Assembly (NCBI RefSeq): GCF_000252955.1
Contig: NC_014228.1
Location: 4,248,701-4,312,700 of the forward strand
Source: Xenorhabdus nematophila ATCC 19061
GTDB lineage: Bacteria; Pseudomonadota; Gammaproteobacteria; Enterobacterales; Enterobacteriaceae
Length of the DNA: 64,000 nucleotides
Direction of reading: 5' to 3'
A program made the position numbers and the translations under genes. This document shows positions 47,973 through 56,796 of the stretch, one piece after another. The notes under the pieces are model-generated. The model was not told where the DNA came from and made no database searches. It saw only the letters and a list, made by a program, of their open reading frames with translations. Positions within the stretch are counted from its first letter, which is position 1. Every line of letters starts with the position of its first letter.

Positions 47973-49583
47973 TTATTCGAGATCAACATTGTAAAAATGG
48001 TGCTTGCCGAGCGGATCGACCACATAGCCTTTCACTTCTTTACGAATAGGTTCGTAAACCGTGGAGTGGGCAATAATCATGGCAGGGACTTGCTCATGCA
48101 TCACCACCTGAGCCTGCTTATAAAGCTCTGTGCGCTTATTGATATCAGAGGTTTCACGAGCAGCGATGATCAGGTCTTCAAATGGCTTGTAGCACCATTT
48201 CGCATAGTTAGAACCCCGTTCTTTGGCTGTACAACTAAACTGAGTGGTAAAGAAATTATCAGGATCGCCATTATCCCCTGTCCACCCCAGCATGACAGTT
48301 TTCGGCTCGCCATCTTTGGCGCGTTTCATGTATTCGCCCCACTCATAAGTGACAATCTTGGCTTTCACACCAATTTTTGCCCAATCAGCCTGAATCATTT
48401 CCCCCATACGGCGCGCATTCGGGTTATAAGGACGCTGTATCGGCATTGCCCATAAATCGGTTTCAAAACCATTCGGGAAGCCGGCTTCTGTCAATAACGC
48501 TTTGGCCTTGGCAGGGTCATAGGCATAATCTTTGATGTCATTGTTATAACCCCATATAGTCGGTGGTATCAGATTTTTCGCCTTCTGACCGGCTCCCTGA
48601 TACACAGCCTCAATGATGGCATCTTTGTTCACAGCCATTGTCAACGCCTGACGCACTTTGACGTTATCTATTGGCTTTTTGGTGACATTATAAAAGAGAT
48701 AACCGGCGTTCAATCCTGCCTGCTCTTTCAGGACAATATCTTTGTTCTGTTTCATGCCCGCAATATCGGCCGGATTTGGATATGGCATGACCTGACATTC
48801 ATTTTTCTGCAATTTTGCATAACGAACAGAAGCATCAGGAGTAATGGAGAAAACCAGACGATCAATTTTCGCCGGCCTTTCCCAATAATCTTTGAACGCC
48901 TTATAGAGAATACGGGAATCTTTCTGGTACTGCACTAACTGGAATGGTCCTGTGCCAATCGGGTTCAGGTCAACTTTCTCCGGTGTACCTGCCTTCATCA
49001 TGGCATCAGCATACTCTTGGGAAAGAATTGAGGCGAAATCCATTGCCAGATTAGCCAGAAAAGGGGCTTCAGGGCGGGACAGCACAAAGCGGACAGTATA
49101 ATCATTCACTTTTTCTATTTTGCTAATGATATTCCCCATATCCATGCCGATAAAATATTCATAGCTGCCGCCGGATACTTTATGGTACGGGTGATTTTTA
49201 TCCTTTTGACGCATAAAGGTAAAGATAATGTCATCAGCATTGAAATCACGCGTGGGTTTGAATTCCTTATTACTTTGCCACTTTACGCCTTTACGCAAAT
49301 GGAACGTATACGCTTTCCCATCATCACTCACTTCCCAACGATCAGACAAGCTTGGAATAACCTCTGTTGTCCCGACTTTAAAATCCACTAAGCGGTTATA
49401 GATAGGTACTGAGCTGGCATCATACGTTGTGCCAGTGGTGAATAACTGCGGGTTGAAGCCTTCAGGAGAACCTTCGGAACAGTAAACTAACGTTTTGGCC
49501 TGAATACTGGCTGTTACAGCTAACGCAACAAGACCGACACTCAGTTTCAACAAACTGGACTGTTTTTTCTTGGAGATTATCAT
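47973..49583 (-). CDS. dppA: DppA, periplasmic dipeptide-binding protein
   Basis: Binding protein for dipeptides and, in E. coli, for heme and chemotaxis toward dipeptides. 536 residues, with a Sec signal peptide (SSLLKLSVGLVALAVTASIQ, cut after QA) and mature start KTLVYCSEGSPEGFNPQLF. The SBP_bac_5 fold is evident (TYDASSVPIYNRLVDFKVGT, and the C-terminal segment PAMIIAHSTVYEPIRKEVKG). First gene of dppABCDF. The promoter and any sRNA target site lie in the spacer upstream. Confidence 0.97.
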   Translation of the reverse strand: MIISKKKQSSLLKLSVGLVALAVTASIQAKTLVYCSEGSPEGFNPQLFTTGTTYDASSVPIYNRLVDFKVGTTEVIPSLSDRWEVSDDGKAYTFHLRKGVKWQSNKEFKPTRDFNADDIIFTFMRQKDKNHPYHKVSGGSYEYFIGMDMGNIISKIEKVNDYTVRFVLSRPEAPFLANLAMDFASILSQEYADAMMKAGTPEKVDLNPIGTGPFQLVQYQKDSRILYKAFKDYWERPAKIDRLVFSITPDASVRYAKLQKNECQVMPYPNPADIAGMKQNKDIVLKEQAGLNAGYLFYNVTKKPIDNVKVRQALTMAVNKDAIIEAVYQGAGQKAKNLIPPTIWGYNNDIKDYAYDPAKAKALLTEAGFPNGFETDLWAMPIQRPYNPNARRMGEMIQADWAKIGVKAKIVTYEWGEYMKRAKDGEPKTVMLGWTGDNGDPDNFFTTQFSCTAKERGSNYAKWCYKPFEDLIIAARETSDINKRTELYKQAQVVMHEQVPAMIIAHSTVYEPIRKEVKGYVVDPLGKHHFYNVDLE

Positions 49584-50017
49584 TACTCGGACTCCGTTTG
49601 TGATGTTTATTGTTTCTTAGCCAGCCCAGAGTTTTCTTCCTAAATGCCACTGTCCCAGCTTGTTTTATCGTTTTTCGTTTATCAATTAATCAATTGTTAT
49701 GTCCGGCGTCAACATCATCACACATGACACAAGAAACACTATAACAACATAAAATAAAATATTCATTAACAAATCTGGTTAAAAAATATGATTAACAGCA
49801 CATTAAATAGTCAAATCCACTAAAAAATCAAATCTCGTCAAGAATTAATCTCTATTGATTATAATTTTGAATTTGTGACTGGTTGCTTAAATAATATGCA
49901 AATTAACTTATGAATTTAGCTTATTGATACAGGATGTGTAGATAGGTTAAGCTGATGATATTTTACTCAATTCTGATTATAATATAATCTTAGCTAGTTT
50001 AACTAAAGGAGAAAAGT
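49584..50017. other. AT-rich spacer with the dppA promoter region
   Basis: About 430 bases, AT-rich. It should hold the dppA promoter and leader on the minus side and the promoter of the antitoxin on the plus side. I see no other gene. Confidence 0.4.
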
Positions 50018-50035
50018 ATAACTATTCAAGCAAAT

Positions 50036-50251
50036 ATGCAGGAAGCGAAAACACACTTAAGCCAACTTGCCGATAAAGCTGTTGATGATGAAGTTGTTAT
50101 TATCGCCAAATCGGGAAAACCTTCTGTTCAACGAGTTGCTGTTAATCAATCAGATAGGACTCCGGGCGGGTTCGAAAATGACGTCAATATAGATGAAAGA
50201 TTTTATGCAGCCGACCGTGATATACAGAAAATGTTTGAAGGATCTTTATGA
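50036..50251 (+). CDS. Phd/YefM-like antitoxin, start codon apparently mutated
   Basis: A 71-residue antitoxin fragment (MQEAKTHLSQLADKAVDDEV, then SGKPSVQRVAVNQSDRTPGG). Upstream, AAAGGAGAAAAGT leads to ATA ACT ATT CAA GCA AAT at 50018, where related proteins start MTIQAN, so the original ATG seems to have become ATA. Translation may use the ATG at 50036 instead, losing six residues of the DNA-binding start. Its stop overlaps the start of the toxin remnant (ATGA). Confidence 0.7.
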   Translation: MQEAKTHLSQLADKAVDDEVVIIAKSGKPSVQRVAVNQSDRTPGGFENDVNIDERFYAADRDIQKMFEGSL

Positions 50252-50314
50252 AATGGCTTTTATTGGATACTCATACCCTGATTTGGTGGATAACGGGTGA
50301 TCCATATTTAGGGA
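50248..50314 (+). pseudogene. PIN-domain (VapC-like) toxin, only the N-terminal 22 codons
   Basis: MKWLLLDTHTLIWWITGDPYLG is the start of a PIN-domain RNase toxin (first catalytic Asp in LLDTHTL). The match ends near 50313, where the terminator of the tRNA-Pro gene begins. The rest of the toxin, with the other acidic residues, is missing. A non-functional fragment. Confidence 0.75.
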
Positions 50315-50347
50315 AAAGAAAAAACCCCGCTCATAAGAGCAGGGTTT
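50311..50347 (-). terminator. Intrinsic terminator of tRNA-Pro
   Basis: On the minus strand, AAACCCTGCTC pairs with GAGCGGGGTTT around a four-base loop, followed by a T-rich tract (TTTTTTCTTTTC). It lies nine bases after the tRNA 3' CCA. Confidence 0.9.
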
Positions 50348-50355
50348 CTGAATGC

Positions 50356-50432
50356 TGGTCGGCGAGAGAGGATTCGAACCTCCGACCCACTGGTCCCAAA
50401 CCAGTTGCGCTACCAAGCTGCGCTACTCGCCG
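50356..50432 (-). tRNA. tRNA-Pro (anticodon UGG)
   Basis: 77 bases beginning CGGCGAGTAGCGCAGCTTGG and ending with an encoded CCA. The acceptor stem CGGCGAG pairs with CTCGCCG. The anticodon arm CTGG-TTTGGGA-CCAG gives anticodon TGG, reading CCA and related proline codons. The T arm contains GGTTCGAATCC. A plausible proM equivalent. Confidence 0.95.
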
Positions 50433-50547
50433 AAAACGAAGCGCATCTTACTGCCAGCGCTGCAAACCGTCAATACCTTTTTAACGATCAGTGTTTATTT
50501 GATGATAATCCAGCCAAAATACACGTTATGCAATAGATTACTGACAT

Positions 50548-50580
50548 AAAAACCTCACGCTAATGGTGAGGTTTTATATT
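50548..50580 (-). terminator. Intrinsic terminator of glyQS
   Basis: The stem AAACCTCAC / GTGAGGTTT lies just beyond the glyS stop and is followed on the minus strand by TTTTTA. Confidence 0.85.
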
Positions 50581-50583
50581 AAA

Positions 50584-52668
50584 TCAGTGAATCAGAGATG
50601 ACTGGAGCAGTGAAATATCCGCGACACGCAAGAACAGATCGCGCAGTTCACTCAACAGTGTCAGACGGTTTATTCTAACTTGACTGTCTTCATCCATCAC
50701 CATCACATTGTCGAAGAACGCATCCACTACTTCACGCAGGGAAACCAATTCAACCAGTGCATCCTGATAGTTACTTTCAGCAAACAGCGGAGTCAGTTTT
50801 TCCTTCAACACAACAAGATGTGTTGCCAGTTGAATTTCTTCTGCCGCTTTCAATACGGAAGCCTGAACGCTGTCGTTCAGCTTCTCTTCTGATTTCGCCA
50901 GAATATTGGAAACACGCTTATTAGCCGCCGCCAGAGAAACTGCCTCATCCAACGTGCGGAAATGCGTGACTGCTTTCATGCGGGCATCAAAATCAGCCGG
51001 TTGGGTAGGACGACGCGCCAGTACCGCCTGAATGGTATCGACGCTGTAACCCAGCTCCTGATACCACGCGCGGAAACGACCGAGCATAAACTCAACCACA
51101 TCATCCACGGCTTTTTCGTTGGTCAGTTTATCACCGTACAAACGTACCGCTTCTTCTGCCAAAGTCTGGAGATCAAGAGGCAGTTTTTTCTCAACGATAA
51201 TACGCAGCACACCCAATGCCGCACGACGCAGTGCAAACGGATCTTTATCCCCTTTCGGGTGCTGGCCGATACCGAAGATCCCTGCCAGTGTATCCATTTT
51301 GTCTGCAATGGCGACAGCACAAGAAACGCCTGTTGATGGCAGGTCATCACCGGAAAAACGGGGCTGGTACTGTTCGTTCAGCGCCAGTGCCACATCTTCA
51401 GCTTCACCGTCGTGACGGGCATAGTGCATTCCCATCACGCCCTGTGTATCGGTGAATTCAAACACCATATTGGCCATCAGGTCACATTTGGACAACAAAC
51501 CTGCACGGGTCGCATGTTCCACATCCGCGCCGATTTGTTCTGCAATCCAGCCGGCCAGCGCTTGAATACGATCTGTTTTATCGCGCAGTGTACCCAGCTG
51601 TTTCTGGAACAGCACGGTTTCCAAACGGGGCAGGTTATCTTCCAGACGCTGTTTACGGTCTGTGTTGAAGAAGAATTCCGCATCCGCCAGACGCGGACGT
51701 ACGACTTTTTCGTTACCCGAAATAATTTGCTGAGGATCAGAGGATTCGATATTGGTAACAAAAATAAAGTTAGCCATCAATTTCCCTGAGTTATCGTAAA
51801 CCGGGAAATATTTCTGGTCGCCTTTCATTGTGTAAACCAGTGCTTCGGCAGGCACTTCGAGGAATTTTTCTTCGAATTTCGCCGTCAGTACCACCGGCCA
51901 TTCCACCAGAGAAGCCACTTCTTCCAGCAGATTGTCACTCAGATCAGCCACGCCGCCAAGCTGGGCAGCAGCGCGTTCTGCATCACGCTTGATAATTGCT
52001 TTACGCGCTTCATAATCCGCGATAACACGACCACGTTCCTGCAAAATAGCCGGATACTGTTCGGCATTCTCAATGGTGAACTCTGCCTCGCCCATAAAGC
52101 GATGTCCGCGGATAATGCGATCTGACTTGATGCCCAGAATCTCGCCGTCAACCACGTCACGGCCTAACAGCATCGTGACAGTATGCACCGGACGAACAAA
52201 TTGGGTTTCTTTATCACCCCAGCGCATTAATTTAGGGATAGGCAATTTGCCCAGAGAACTGCTCACCATCTCTGCCAGCAGGTCTTTTGCTTCACGGCCT
52301 TTGACCTGAGCGCGATACAGCAGCCATTCGCCTTTATCCGTCACCATGCGCTCAGCCTGATCAACGGTAATGCCGCAACCCCGTGCCCAGCCTTCCGCCG
52401 CTTTGGTCGGTTTACCTTCGGCATCAAATGCCTGAGCAATCGCCGGGCCACGTTTTTCCACTTCACGATCCGCCTGTGCCGCCGCCAGATTTGCCACTTT
52501 CAACGCCAAACGACGAGGAGCAGCAAACCAGCTAACTTCACCATGACCCAGATTAGCGTTATTCAATTCTGCTTCAAAATTAGCCGCAAAGGATTCAGCC
52601 AGTGAACGCAGCGCCTTTGGTGGCAGCTCTTCCGTCCCGATTTCCACCAGGAAAGTCTGTTGAGTCAT
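50584..52668 (-). CDS. glyS: GlyS, glycyl-tRNA synthetase beta subunit
   Basis: The tRNA-binding subunit of the bacterial alpha2-beta2 glycyl-tRNA synthetase. 694 residues (689 in E. coli). The N-terminus is [20 protein letters not shown], with the family block [21 protein letters not shown] helical anticodon-binding C-terminal region follows (VNRLTLL-like [19 protein letters not shown]). It follows glyQ after nine bases. Confidence 0.97.
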   Translation of the reverse strand: MTQQTFLVEIGTEELPPKALRSLAESFAANFEAELNNANLGHGEVSWFAAPRRLALKVANLAAAQADREVEKRGPAIAQAFDAEGKPTKAAEGWARGCGITVDQAERMVTDKGEWLLYRAQVKGREAKDLLAEMVSSSLGKLPIPKLMRWGDKETQFVRPVHTVTMLLGRDVVDGEILGIKSDRIIRGHRFMGEAEFTIENAEQYPAILQERGRVIADYEARKAIIKRDAERAAAQLGGVADLSDNLLEEVASLVEWPVVLTAKFEEKFLEVPAEALVYTMKGDQKYFPVYDNSGKLMANFIFVTNIESSDPQQIISGNEKVVRPRLADAEFFFNTDRKQRLEDNLPRLETVLFQKQLGTLRDKTDRIQALAGWIAEQIGADVEHATRAGLLSKCDLMANMVFEFTDTQGVMGMHYARHDGEAEDVALALNEQYQPRFSGDDLPSTGVSCAVAIADKMDTLAGIFGIGQHPKGDKDPFALRRAALGVLRIIVEKKLPLDLQTLAEEAVRLYGDKLTNEKAVDDVVEFMLGRFRAWYQELGYSVDTIQAVLARRPTQPADFDARMKAVTHFRTLDEAVSLAAANKRVSNILAKSEEKLNDSVQASVLKAAEEIQLATHLVVLKEKLTPLFAESNYQDALVELVSLREVVDAFFDNVMVMDEDSQVRINRLTLLSELRDLFLRVADISLLQSSLIH

Positions 52669-52677
52669 GATGGCCTC

Positions 52678-53598
52678 TCAGTCCTTATTTATAGTCTTGT
52701 TGCACATAGGGAAGCCAAGCGCCTCGCGGGAAGCATAATAAGCTTCAGCCACTGCTTTGGTCAGGGTGCGGATACGCAGGATATAGCGCTGACGTTCAGT
52801 CACGGAAATCGCTTTGCGGGCATCCAGCAAGTTGAAAGTATGACCCGCTTTCAGAATACGTTCATAGGCTGGCAGTGGCAGCGGAACTTCCAGTGCAAGC
52901 AATGCCTGTGCTTCTTTTTCATATTGTTCAAAGCAGGTGAACAGGAAATCGACATCGGCGTGTTCGAAGTTATAAGTGGACTGTTCCACCTCATTCTGAT
53001 GATAAATATCGCCATACGTGGTTTTACCCAGCGGGCCATCGCTCCATACCAGATCGTAAACGCTGTCCACACCCTGAATGTACATCGCAAGGCGTTCCAG
53101 ACCGTAAGTAATCTCACCAGTCACAGGCTTGCACTCAAGGCCACCAACCTGCTGGAAGTAAGTAAACTGAGTCACTTCCATGCCATTCAGCCAGACTTCC
53201 CAGCCCAGACCCCAGGCACCCAAGGTCGGGTTTTCCCAGTTATCTTCAACAAAACGGATATCGTGAACGGTAGGGTCGAGTCCCAACGCTTTCAAGGAAC
53301 CAAGATACAGCTCCTGAATGTTATCCGGAGATGGCTTGATGATGACCTGAAATTGGTAGTAGTGTTGGAGGCGGTTCGGGTTTTCGCCATAACGACCGTC
53401 AGTCGGACGACGGGAAGGTTGCACATAAGCTGCTGCAATAGGCTCAGGTCCCAAAGCTCGCAAACAGGTTATAGGATGAGAGGTTCCTGCGCCGACTTCC
53501 ATATCCAGTGATTGGACAATGGTACAGCCTTGACGCGCCCAGTAATCCTGTAGTGTCAGGATAAGCCCTTGAAAGGTTTTGGTATCAAACTTTTGCAT
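52678..53598 (-). CDS. glyQ: GlyQ, glycyl-tRNA synthetase alpha subunit
   Basis: The catalytic subunit that activates glycine and charges tRNA-Gly. 306 residues. Class II motifs are visible: motif 2 region [20 protein letters not shown] and motif 3 region [20 protein letters not shown]. It heads the glyQS operon, upstream of glyS, and is divergent from tag. Confidence 0.97.
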   Translation of the reverse strand: MQKFDTKTFQGLILTLQDYWARQGCTIVQSLDMEVGAGTSHPITCLRALGPEPIAAAYVQPSRRPTDGRYGENPNRLQHYYQFQVIIKPSPDNIQELYLGSLKALGLDPTVHDIRFVEDNWENPTLGAWGLGWEVWLNGMEVTQFTYFQQVGGLECKPVTGEITYGLERLAMYIQGVDSVYDLVWSDGPLGKTTYGDIYHQNEVEQSTYNFEHADVDFLFTCFEQYEKEAQALLALEVPLPLPAYERILKAGHTFNLLDARKAISVTERQRYILRIRTLTKAVAEAYYASREALGFPMCNKTINKD

Positions 53599-53794
53599 GT
53601 TGAATCCGCACGCGATACATATAAATTAAACGAAAGCGGTCAGTATACCCTCTGACCGTAAGATATACAGCACTGAATCTTCCCTCAATTTCACCGCAGT
53701 ATAAAAAAAGCGTATCCAGGCACCTTTACTTGTATATTTATACAGTTAAAATGAGTGTAATTATTCATCCTTATTCTGTAGGAGAGTTCGGTTC

Positions 53795-54358
53795 ATGAGC
53801 AAAGAAATGATTCGTTGTGGTTGGGTAACATCCGATCCGGATTATATCGCCTATCACGACAATGAATGGGGAACCCCACTAAGAGATAGCCGGCAGCTTT
53901 TCGAACTGATATGTCTTGAAGGGCAGCAAGCGGGTTTATCATGGTTCACTATCCTGAAAAAACGGGAAGGTTATAGAAAGAGTTTCCATCAATTTGATCC
54001 GGCCAGCATCGCCAGAATGGATGAAACCGATGTGGAAAAGCTAATGAAAGAACCCGCCATCGTGCGCCATCGCGCCAAAATAAAGGCCATTATCCATAAT
54101 GCCCACGCTTACCTTGACATGGCAGAACAAGGTGAAGATTTCAGCACGTTTATCTGGCGCTTTGTCAATGACATCCCCTTGGTTAACCACTGGGAAACAC
54201 CCAAAGAAGTGCCTGCTCAAACCGATATGTCTGATGCCCTTTCTACCGCACTGAAAAAACGAGGGTTTAAATTTATTGGCAGTACGACTTGCTACGCATT
54301 TATGCAGGCAGCAGGTTTGGTCAATGATCACATTGCAAATTGTGTATGCCGGAAATAA
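53795..54358 (+). CDS. tag: Tag, 3-methyladenine DNA glycosylase I
   Basis: Removes 3-methyladenine from DNA in base-excision repair. 187 residues as in E. coli. The HhH-fold catalytic region includes YHDNEWGTPLRDSRQLFELI, CLEGQQAGLSWFTILKKREG and GFKFIGSTTCYAFMQAAGLV. Zinc-ligand residues are Cys8 and His21 near the start and the His/Cys in VNDHIANCVCRK. Preceded by TAGGAGAG. Divergent from glyQ. Confidence 0.96.
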   Translation: MSKEMIRCGWVTSDPDYIAYHDNEWGTPLRDSRQLFELICLEGQQAGLSWFTILKKREGYRKSFHQFDPASIARMDETDVEKLMKEPAIVRHRAKIKAIIHNAHAYLDMAEQGEDFSTFIWRFVNDIPLVNHWETPKEVPAQTDMSDALSTALKKRGFKFIGSTTCYAFMQAAGLVNDHIANCVCRK

Positions 54359-54587
54359 GTGATCTATTAGATAGTCCGAAAATGAAAATCAGTGCATAAA
54401 AATAAACAAAAATATCACTTCAAAATATAAAGCTGGATTAATGACAAATATCCAGTTTTTCAATTCAATTGATGATCACAATACGATATATAAGAACATA
54501 GAATACCTATTTTTCCCCATTGCACCCTAATAGTGAGCGGAGTATGGTGTCTTATTCTCATACAAAAAAACAGACGAAAAAGCCGTC

Positions 54588-55844
54588 ATGAAATTTTCGC
54601 AATTCGGAAACAAATTTACGCAAGATTCGGGAATTACCCGTCTGATGACTGATCTTAACCAAGGTCTGAGAACACCCGGCGCGATTATGCTGGGTGGAGG
54701 TAATCCCGCACATATTCCTGAAATGGATGAATATTTTCAGCAAATATTGACCGATTTAGTCTCCAGTGGTCAATTAAATGAAACCCTATGTAACTATGAT
54801 GGGCCGCAAGGCAAGAATACACTGATAGCGGCTCTGGCTCAGGAATTACAAGCAAAACTCGGCTGGGAAATCCGTCCACAGAATATTGCGCTGACCAATG
54901 GCAGCCAAAGCGCCTTTTTTTATCTGTTCAATTTATTGGCCGGTCGTGCAGAAGACGGTTCGATGAAACGTGTTTTATTTCCTCTTGCCCCAGAATATAT
55001 CGGTTATTCAGATTCAGGTCTGGATGAAGGATTATTTGTTGCGAATAAGCCGAATATTGAATTACTGCCTAATGGTCAATTCAAATACCACGTTGATTTC
55101 GATCATCTGAATATTACTGAAGATATCAACCTGATTTGTGTCTCCCGCCCGACCAACCCGACAGGCAATGTTATTACCGATGAAGAATTGCTGCGCCTGG
55201 ATGGATTAGCGCAACAACATCAAATCCCATTATTAATTGACAATGCTTACGGTGTGCCATTCCCGGGTATTATCTTCAGCGAAGCCACTCCGCTATGGAA
55301 CTCTAATATTATTTTGTGCATGAGCCTGTCCAAACTTGGCCTGCCGGGTTCCCGCTGCGGGATAATCATCGCCAATGAAAAAATTATCCGTGCTGTCAGC
55401 AACATGAATGGCATTATCAGCTTATCCCCGGGGGGGATCGGGCCGACTATCGCACTGGAGATGATCAGGCGCAATGATCTGTTCCGCCTGTCACAAAACG
55501 TCATTAAACCGTTTTATAAAAAGCGGGTAGATAATGTGATAGCGATTATTCGCCGCCATATGTCAGAAGATCGCTGCCTGATCCATAAACCAGAAGGTGC
55601 AATATTCCTTTGGCTCTGGTTCAGAAATTTACCCATTACAACAGAAGTTCTTTATCAACGGTTGAAAAAACGAAAAGTCCTGATCGTGCCGGGGCATTTC
55701 TTCTTCCCGGGTTTGGAGCATGACTGGCCACATGCCCATCAGTGTATGCGCATGAATTATGTACCTGATGTGGAGAAAATCGAAGAAGGTATCCGTATTT
55801 TGGCCGAAGAAATAGAAATAGCACATAAAGAAGCTGAACGTTAA
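54588..55844 (+). CDS. avtA: AvtA, valine-pyruvate aminotransferase
   Basis: PLP enzyme that transfers an amino group between valine and pyruvate, linking valine and alanine synthesis. 418 residues (417 in E. coli). The PLP lysine is in LCMSLSKLGLPGSRCG, with VSRPTNPTGNVITDEE and LIDNAYGVPFPGI upstream. The N-terminus reads MKFSQFGNKFTQDSGITRLM. It is the last conserved backbone gene before the RiPP cluster. A 229-base spacer (54359-54587) precedes it. Confidence 0.96.
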   Translation: MKFSQFGNKFTQDSGITRLMTDLNQGLRTPGAIMLGGGNPAHIPEMDEYFQQILTDLVSSGQLNETLCNYDGPQGKNTLIAALAQELQAKLGWEIRPQNIALTNGSQSAFFYLFNLLAGRAEDGSMKRVLFPLAPEYIGYSDSGLDEGLFVANKPNIELLPNGQFKYHVDFDHLNITEDINLICVSRPTNPTGNVITDEELLRLDGLAQQHQIPLLIDNAYGVPFPGIIFSEATPLWNSNIILCMSLSKLGLPGSRCGIIIANEKIIRAVSNMNGIISLSPGGIGPTIALEMIRRNDLFRLSQNVIKPFYKKRVDNVIAIIRRHMSEDRCLIHKPEGAIFLWLWFRNLPITTEVLYQRLKKRKVLIVPGHFFFPGLEHDWPHAHQCMRMNYVPDVEKIEEGIRILAEEIEIAHKEAER

Positions 55845-56583
55845 TTCGGATGATAAAAAAAGCTCCCTCATTTAGGGGGAGGGAGCAAAATGATAACGAG
55901 GACTTTTACCTGCGAACAGGACAGTAGTTATTAGAATCCAAAAAGAATTCTTCACACATACTAGGAAAGGAAAACAATCCTTGTTTATATACCTTCCCTG
56001 AACTAAGCATATTAAACCAGAAAAATTATATTCTAATGGATTGAATAAGCAGGATTTTTTGACTTTAAATTACCTCTACTATCTCAAATTACGGTCAAAT
56101 AGAGGTAATTGGGCAGTATTCTGTGACCTGAAGCACACTTAATGAATTGAGTAAATATAATTAAATATATTAACAATTAATTCTATTTCCGCTGAAAAAC
56201 TATTTCAAAATAGTCAGCTGTAATGCCTGACAAATTTTTGACGCATTAATGACCCACCCGTTCGTTTCAAAACGATTTAGATTCCTGAGCAGATACTGAA
56301 AGTGATGCACGCCAGAACCTGATACCCGATATCAGCAGGCACACTAGGCAGAAGGATACTGACAGGATCATGTCATGCGTAAAAAATTAATCTCATCGTG
56401 GTGAACTATATTTTTTCGTCCAACTATCTCTATAACAGCCCTTTTCTTAATCCAGCATTCCTTCTCCTCACGTTATAGCCCCTCAAATGAAAATAAAATG
56501 TTTACTATATGTTAGTATTTTGTTAGAAATAGTGACCGATGTAAATTAATACATCGGTTTTCATTTAAATAAAAGGAAATGAT
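55845..56583. other. Long AT-rich spacer upstream of the RiPP operon
   Basis: 740 bases without an intact gene. A hairpin (GCTCCCTC / GAGGGAGC, 55862-55886) follows avtA. Its U-tract is on the minus strand, so it does not clearly serve avtA. At about 56200-56340 the minus strand carries a 43-codon open stretch (GSGVHHFQYLLRNLNRFETN, then GWVINASKICQALQLTIL) that may be a relic of a gene, family unknown. The operon promoter should lie between 56340 and 56530. Confidence 0.5.
56535..56561 (+). promoter_or_regulatory. Terminator-like hairpin in the leader of xncA
   Basis: A perfect 9-base stem (ACCGATGTA / TACATCGGT, six-base loop) is followed by TTTT, 23 bases before the precursor start codon. 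It could be an attenuator, a regulatory element, or an RNA-stability stem. Its position just before the ribosome-binding site makes chance placement less likely. Confidence 0.5.
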
Positions 56584-56742
56584 ATGAGCAAATTACAGCG
56601 TGAAATTGCAGCAAACAAAGCTCAACTGAGCCATGAAGACAAGAAGAAAACGCAGCACAAAGAGCTTGTTGACAGCCTGCTGGATACTGTCTCTGGTGGT
56701 TGGATAAACGCTTTTGGAAACTGGGAGAGAGCCTTTCATTAA
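56584..56742 (+). CDS. xncA: Triceptide-type RiPP precursor peptide, GG leader and aromatic core
   Basis: A 52-residue precursor with a good ribosome-binding site (AAAGGAAATGAT). The leader MSKLQREIAANKAQLSHEDK and KKTQHKELVDSLLDTVSGG is charged and helical and ends in Gly38-Gly39, the cleavage site for C39 peptidases. The core is WINAFGNWERAFH (residues 40-52). It contains three aromatic-x-x-Asn/Arg units: W40-I-N42, F44-G-N46 and W47-E-R49. In this family a radical SAM enzyme joins the aromatic ring carbon of residue 1 to the beta carbon of residue 3, giving three-residue cyclophanes. I recognise it as an Xnc-type precursor from memory of published work. Exact crosslinks are inferred. Confidence 0.92.
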   Translation: MSKLQREIAANKAQLSHEDKKKTQHKELVDSLLDTVSGGWINAFGNWERAFH

Positions 56743-56751
56743 TACACTGCC

Positions 56752-56776
56752 GGGGGAGGTTTTCTTCCCCCTTCTC
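56752..56776 (+). terminator. Hairpin between precursor and maturase genes
   Basis: GGGGGA (56752-56757) pairs with TCCCCC (56766-56771) and is followed by a T/C-rich run (TTCTCTTTC). It lies ten bases after the precursor stop and is a likely partial terminator that makes precursor mRNA exceed that of the maturase. Confidence 0.6.
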
Positions 56777-56796
56777 TTTCTTCATTCTGGCGAATA

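Noticed and set aside
55862-55886. Terminator of avtA
   Set aside because: A clear stem lies 18 bases after avtA, but its U-tract is on the minus strand. I could not assign it to a gene with confidence.
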